Source of the DNA: Deltaproteobacteria bacterium
Lineage (GTDB): Bacteria > UBA10199 > JACPAL01 > JACOUP01
Length of the DNA: 15,757 bases
Reading direction: 5' to 3'
Assembly (NCBI GenBank): GCA_030649435.1
Contig: JAUSKE010000200.1
Location: forward strand, 1-15,757
The translations under genes and the position numbers were made by a program. Position 1 is the first letter of the stretch, and every line of letters begins with the position of its first letter. This document shows positions 13,150 to 15,757 of this stretch, piece after piece. The notes beneath the pieces are model-generated. The model was not told the origin of the DNA and made no database searches. It worked only from the letters and a program-made list of their open reading frames with translations.

Positions 13150-13191
13150 AGTGTTTTTTAAATAAGAAAAAGGGTGGATTGTAAAGGGCAA

Positions 13192-15345
13192 TTACGCCAC
13201 TGAGGCGAGCTCCAGTTTTCCCTGCCACCATCCGGCGAGCGTAGCGAGTCCTTTTTTCAAGAGTTTGTGTTCCGGGAGGCGGAGTTCCGGATCTTTGTCG
13301 ATTAAGCTAAAGGCCTCTTCCCTCGCGACATTCAGGATCGGCAGGTCGCGGACGAGATTCGCCAGATGAAAATCGGGAAGCCCTGACTGGCGCGTCCCCA
13401 AGAATTCTCCTGGACCTCGGATCGCAAGATCTTCTTCCGCAATCTTGAAGCCATCTTGTGTTTTTTCCATGACCGCCAGTCGCCGCCTCCCCTCCTCTGA
13501 CCTGGCCCCGCCAACCATCAAGAGACACCGGGAGGCTTTTTCGCCACGGCCGATCCGGCCACGAAGTTGGTGCAACTGGGCAAGCCCAAACCGCTCGGCA
13601 TGTTCAATCACCATCAACGTGGCGTTGGGGATGTCGATGCCGACCTCGATGACTGTTGTCGCCACAAGCAGAGAGATTTTTTTGTTTTTGAAATCGCGCA
13701 TCACGGCCTCTTTTTCATCTCCAGAGAGACGTCCATGGAGAAGGCCAATTGCGATTTCAGGAAAACGTTCTCTCAAGCGTTCTGCCATTTGAGTGGCGTC
13801 TTTTAGATCCAGCTTTTCACTCTCTTCAACGAGCGGGTAGACAATAAACCCCTGTTCCCCCCGGGCGATGGTTTTTTCCAAAACTAGATAAACTTTTTCG
13901 CGGTCCCTTTCGGCAACAACCCGTGTTTCAATCGGTTGCCGACCAGCCGGGAGTTCATCAATAATTGAGACATCCAGATCGCCATAGAGGGTCATCGCCA
14001 AGGTGCGAGGGATCGGTGTGGCGGTCATCACGAGAATGTCGGGTAACACCCCATTGGGCCTGCCCTGCTGACCGCAGGGAGGCCAGGGTGAACCACCCTT
14101 ATTTTTTAGTAGCGCTCGTTGCATCACGCCGAAACGGTGTTGTTCATCGATCACGATAAACCCCAGTTTTTGAAAACGAACCTCTTCTTCAAGCAAGGCA
14201 TGGGTTCCAAAGAGGAGTGGGACGTCACCGCGGCTGATTCTTTTGAGCAAGACGGCTCGTTCATCCTTTGGCGTACTGCCTGTGAGGAGGGCCGGTTCCA
14301 GTTTGATGGAGGTAAAAAGTCGCTCTGCCGTTAAATAATGCTGCTCCGCGAGGAGCTCGGTCGGTGCCATGATCGCTACCTGAGCCCCATTCTGGATGGC
14401 AATCGCTGCAGCGGCAAAAGAGACGACGGTTTTTCCGCTCCCGACATCCCCCTGGACCAAACGGTTCATCGGTTGGGGCGCCTCCATGTCCTTAGAAATT
14501 TCGCAGAGCACTTTTTTTTGCGCCGCGGTCAACGTAAACGGGAGATTGGATAGAAAACTGTCAAAGAGTTTTCCTTCTACTTTGAAAGAGATCCCCTTTT
14601 CTTTTTTGATCCCACGTCTTTTTAAGGCAAGCCCTAACTCAACAAAAAAGAACTCTTCAAAAATCAGCCGACGGTGCCCTTCCGTTTTGCAATCGTTCAG
14701 AGCCTGAAGCTCCAGAGAGGCCTCCGGATTATGAATCTGGTGAAGCGCCTCATTTAATGGAAGGAGTCGATTCTTTTTCCGGAGCGATTCAGGCAGTGTA
14801 TCGATGACGAGGTCGCCGCTCATTTCTAGGGCGGCGAGAAGGATCCGGCGGATTGTCCGCTGCCCAATCCCTTCCGTCAGGGGATAAAGCGGAATAATGC
14901 CGGGCGCCTCGGTAAACGGGGCTTCATCGGCGTCCAGAATCTGAACCTCCGGATGAATGAATTGAATTTCTCTGTTGTAGACGCTCGCCTCTCCCGAGAG
15001 CAAGACCCACATCTTCTTATGATACTGCGAAATAAAGTAGTGCGGGAAATGAAACCACTTGGCTGAGATCCGGCCGGTACCATCGGAGAGCACGATTTCA
15101 AAAATCTTTTTTCGTTGGCGACCGATAAAGGCAGGGCCGCAGGTGATAATCTCCGCAACAATCGTTCGGTCTTTGCCTGGGGTCAGCTGGTTCATCGATG
15201 AGAGCTGGCGACGGTCAAGGTAGCGGTATGGCAGGTGAAAAAGAAGATCCCCGATAGTCAGGATACTTTTTTTAGCGAGACGTTCGGCAATTTGTGGGCC
15301 GACTCCCTTTAGGTAGCGGACCTCAGTATCAAGCCGAGCTGTCAT
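13192..15345 (-). CDS. recG: ATP-dependent DNA helicase RecG with an in-frame palindromic insertion
   Basis: A 717-residue superfamily 2 translocase that regresses and remodels stalled replication forks and recombination junctions. The N-terminal wedge (OB-fold) domain spans roughly residues 50-140. The helicase core has Walker A GDVGSGKT (299-306), MAPTELLAEQH, DEQH (400-403), TATPIPRTLA (from about 441) and the QLRGRIGRG motif VI, followed by the C-terminal TRG region (AEEDLAIRGPGEFLGTRQSG). All motifs are intact. Between DEQH and TATPIPR, where relatives read directly from RALLKNKG to PDILVMTATP, this protein has about 15 extra residues (GSPWPPCGQQGRPNGVL) encoded by palindromic DNA. The ATG at 15345 is preferred; a TTG at 15348 is also possible. 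AAGGGG (15355-15360) serves as the Shine-Dalgarno sequence. It is 13 bases downstream of the OmpA-domain gene. Confidence 0.96.
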   Translation of the reverse strand: MTARLDTEVRYLKGVGPQIAERLAKKSILTIGDLLFHLPYRYLDRRQLSSMNQLTPGKDRTIVAEIITCGPAFIGRQRKKIFEIVLSDGTGRISAKWFHFPHYFISQYHKKMWVLLSGEASVYNREIQFIHPEVQILDADEAPFTEAPGIIPLYPLTEGIGQRTIRRILLAALEMSGDLVIDTLPESLRKKNRLLPLNEALHQIHNPEASLELQALNDCKTEGHRRLIFEEFFFVELGLALKRRGIKKEKGISFKVEGKLFDSFLSNLPFTLTAAQKKVLCEISKDMEAPQPMNRLVQGDVGSGKTVVSFAAAAIAIQNGAQVAIMAPTELLAEQHYLTAERLFTSIKLEPALLTGSTPKDERAVLLKRISRGDVPLLFGTHALLEEEVRFQKLGFIVIDEQHRFGVMQRALLKNKGGSPWPPCGQQGRPNGVLPDILVMTATPIPRTLAMTLYGDLDVSIIDELPAGRQPIETRVVAERDREKVYLVLEKTIARGEQGFIVYPLVEESEKLDLKDATQMAERLRERFPEIAIGLLHGRLSGDEKEAVMRDFKNKKISLLVATTVIEVGIDIPNATLMVIEHAERFGLAQLHQLRGRIGRGEKASRCLLMVGGARSEEGRRRLAVMEKTQDGFKIAEEDLAIRGPGEFLGTRQSGLPDFHLANLVRDLPILNVAREEAFSLIDKDPELRLPEHKLLKKGLATLAGWWQGKLELASVA
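14041..14100. repeat. Palindromic element inserted in frame in recG
   Basis: A nested dyad. CACCC (14047-14051) pairs with GGGTG (14086-14090). Inside it GGCCT (14057-14061) pairs with AGGCC (14080-14084), and then, with one bulged G, CCCTGC (14063-14068) pairs with GCAGGG (14074-14079) around a TGACC loop. Alternative small hairpins flank it: GGGT/ACCC at 14041-14051 and AGGGTG/CACCCT at 14085-14099. The block matches the extra amino acids in RecG, is a multiple of three in effect, and contains no stop in the recG frame. I read it as a short palindromic repeat inserted into the gene. Confidence 0.65.
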
Positions 15346-15358
15346 CAACAGTTACCCC

Positions 15359-15757
15359 TTATGGCACGAAGACGGGGGATGGAACGGTCGGTTGCGATGG
15401 TGGTACAACAGGTGGCGGCGTAGGGATTACCGGTGCCGCAGGAAGAGCGGGAACCTTTGAAGGAACATCTGATTCCATTCCAGGCTCAGTCTCACCGGTG
15501 GGACCGGCCCCGTCAGCAGGGCTGGTTCCAGGAGCGTTTGGTGTTGGTTCAGATGCCGGAGGAGAATAGGCTTCTGGGGTCCCTGCCGGAACGCGGGTCT
15601 CTTGCTGGAGGATGGTAAATTGAACACGTCGGTTTTTGGCCCGGCCTAAAGCGGTCTTGTTGTCTGCGATCGGTTGTGTCTCCCCGTACCCGATCGACTC
15701 AAGTCGGCTCGCATCGATGCCATGATCGACGAGCCACTTACGGACCGCGCCCGCCCG
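15359..15757 (-). CDS. OmpA-C-domain (peptidoglycan-binding) protein, C-terminal part
   Basis: The last 132 codons of an envelope protein whose N-terminus lies beyond the right edge; the frame is open from 15757 to a TAA at 15359-15361. The visible part begins with the end of an OmpA/MotB-like domain: RAGAVRKWLVDHGIDASRL, then GYGETQPIADN, then GRAKNRRVQFTIL, the conserved Arg-rich helix and final strand. This domain normally binds diaminopimelate in peptidoglycan in the periplasm. The domain ends near residue 52 of the fragment. The remaining 80 or so residues are a low-complexity tail rich in Pro, Ala, Thr, Ser and Glu, ending TPPPVVPPSQPTVPSPVFVP. In most OmpA-like proteins the Pro-rich linker precedes the domain, so the C-terminal position is uncommon. 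recG starts 13 bases after the stop. Confidence 0.88.
   Translation of the reverse strand, partial: RAGAVRKWLVDHGIDASRLESIGYGETQPIADNKTALGRAKNRRVQFTILQQETRVPAGTPEAYSPPASEPTPNAPGTSPADGAGPTGETEPGMESDVPSKVPALPAAPVIPTPPPVVPPSQPTVPSPVFVP

Noticed and set aside
13150..13191. TTG start for the aminotransferase directly after the recG stop
   Set aside because: The 14 extra residues do not match the family N-terminus, which normally begins close to the RIKRLPPY segment.

Overview
The window (about 15.8 kb, near-even base composition, densely coding) looks like chromosomal DNA from a deltaproteobacterial or Myxococcota-like bacterium. This is inferred from three things: a membrane-anchored Ser/Thr kinase with the HRDISPQN-type catalytic loop and a PEGA-like tail, an FHA-AAA-Fis sigma-54 activator, and an aminotransferase-hom-thrC cluster. 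No mobile-element genes, CRISPR arrays, tRNAs or rRNAs were recognised.

Layout. (1) 1-4488, minus strand: a tightly packed unit transcribed leftwards, in order Ser/Thr kinase, M16 peptidase with an intact HxxEH zinc motif, M16-like partner that has lost that motif, and the N-terminus of arginyl-tRNA synthetase running off the left edge. All three junctions overlap (16, 4 and 4 bases). (2) 4489-4716: a divergent regulatory region with a candidate sigma-70 promoter pointing right, an inverted repeat near the kinase start, and a leader with two adjacent hairpins, the second covering the ribosome-binding site of a 65-codon gene. (3) 4717-6914, plus strand: that small gene of unknown function, then squalene-hopene cyclase 2 bases later. 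This is the only rightward unit, and its 3' end overlaps the converging gene by 26 bases. (4) 6889-15757, minus strand: a continuous series of closely spaced genes transcribed leftwards. In order they are an OmpA-C-domain protein (N-terminus beyond the right edge), recG, class I/II aminotransferase, homoserine dehydrogenase, threonine synthase, class II fructose-1,6-bisphosphatase (glpX), an SRPBCC/COQ10-like protein, and the FHA/sigma-54 activator.

Functions. The right-hand series combines replication-fork repair (recG), alanine/threonine metabolism (aminotransferase, hom, thrC) and gluconeogenesis (glpX), ending in a regulator whose FHA input domain should read phosphothreonine. The kinase across the cyclase unit is an obvious, though unproven, candidate partner. 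Squalene-hopene cyclase would make membrane hopanoids.

The most unusual feature is that two conserved enzymes carry extra in-frame segments encoded by strongly palindromic DNA. Squalene-hopene cyclase has about 44 extra codons at 6281-6412, and RecG has about 15 at 14041-14098. Both lie between conserved motifs, keep the reading frame open, and resemble in principle the palindromic elements known inside Rickettsia genes. The two have different sequences, so they may belong to separate repeat families.
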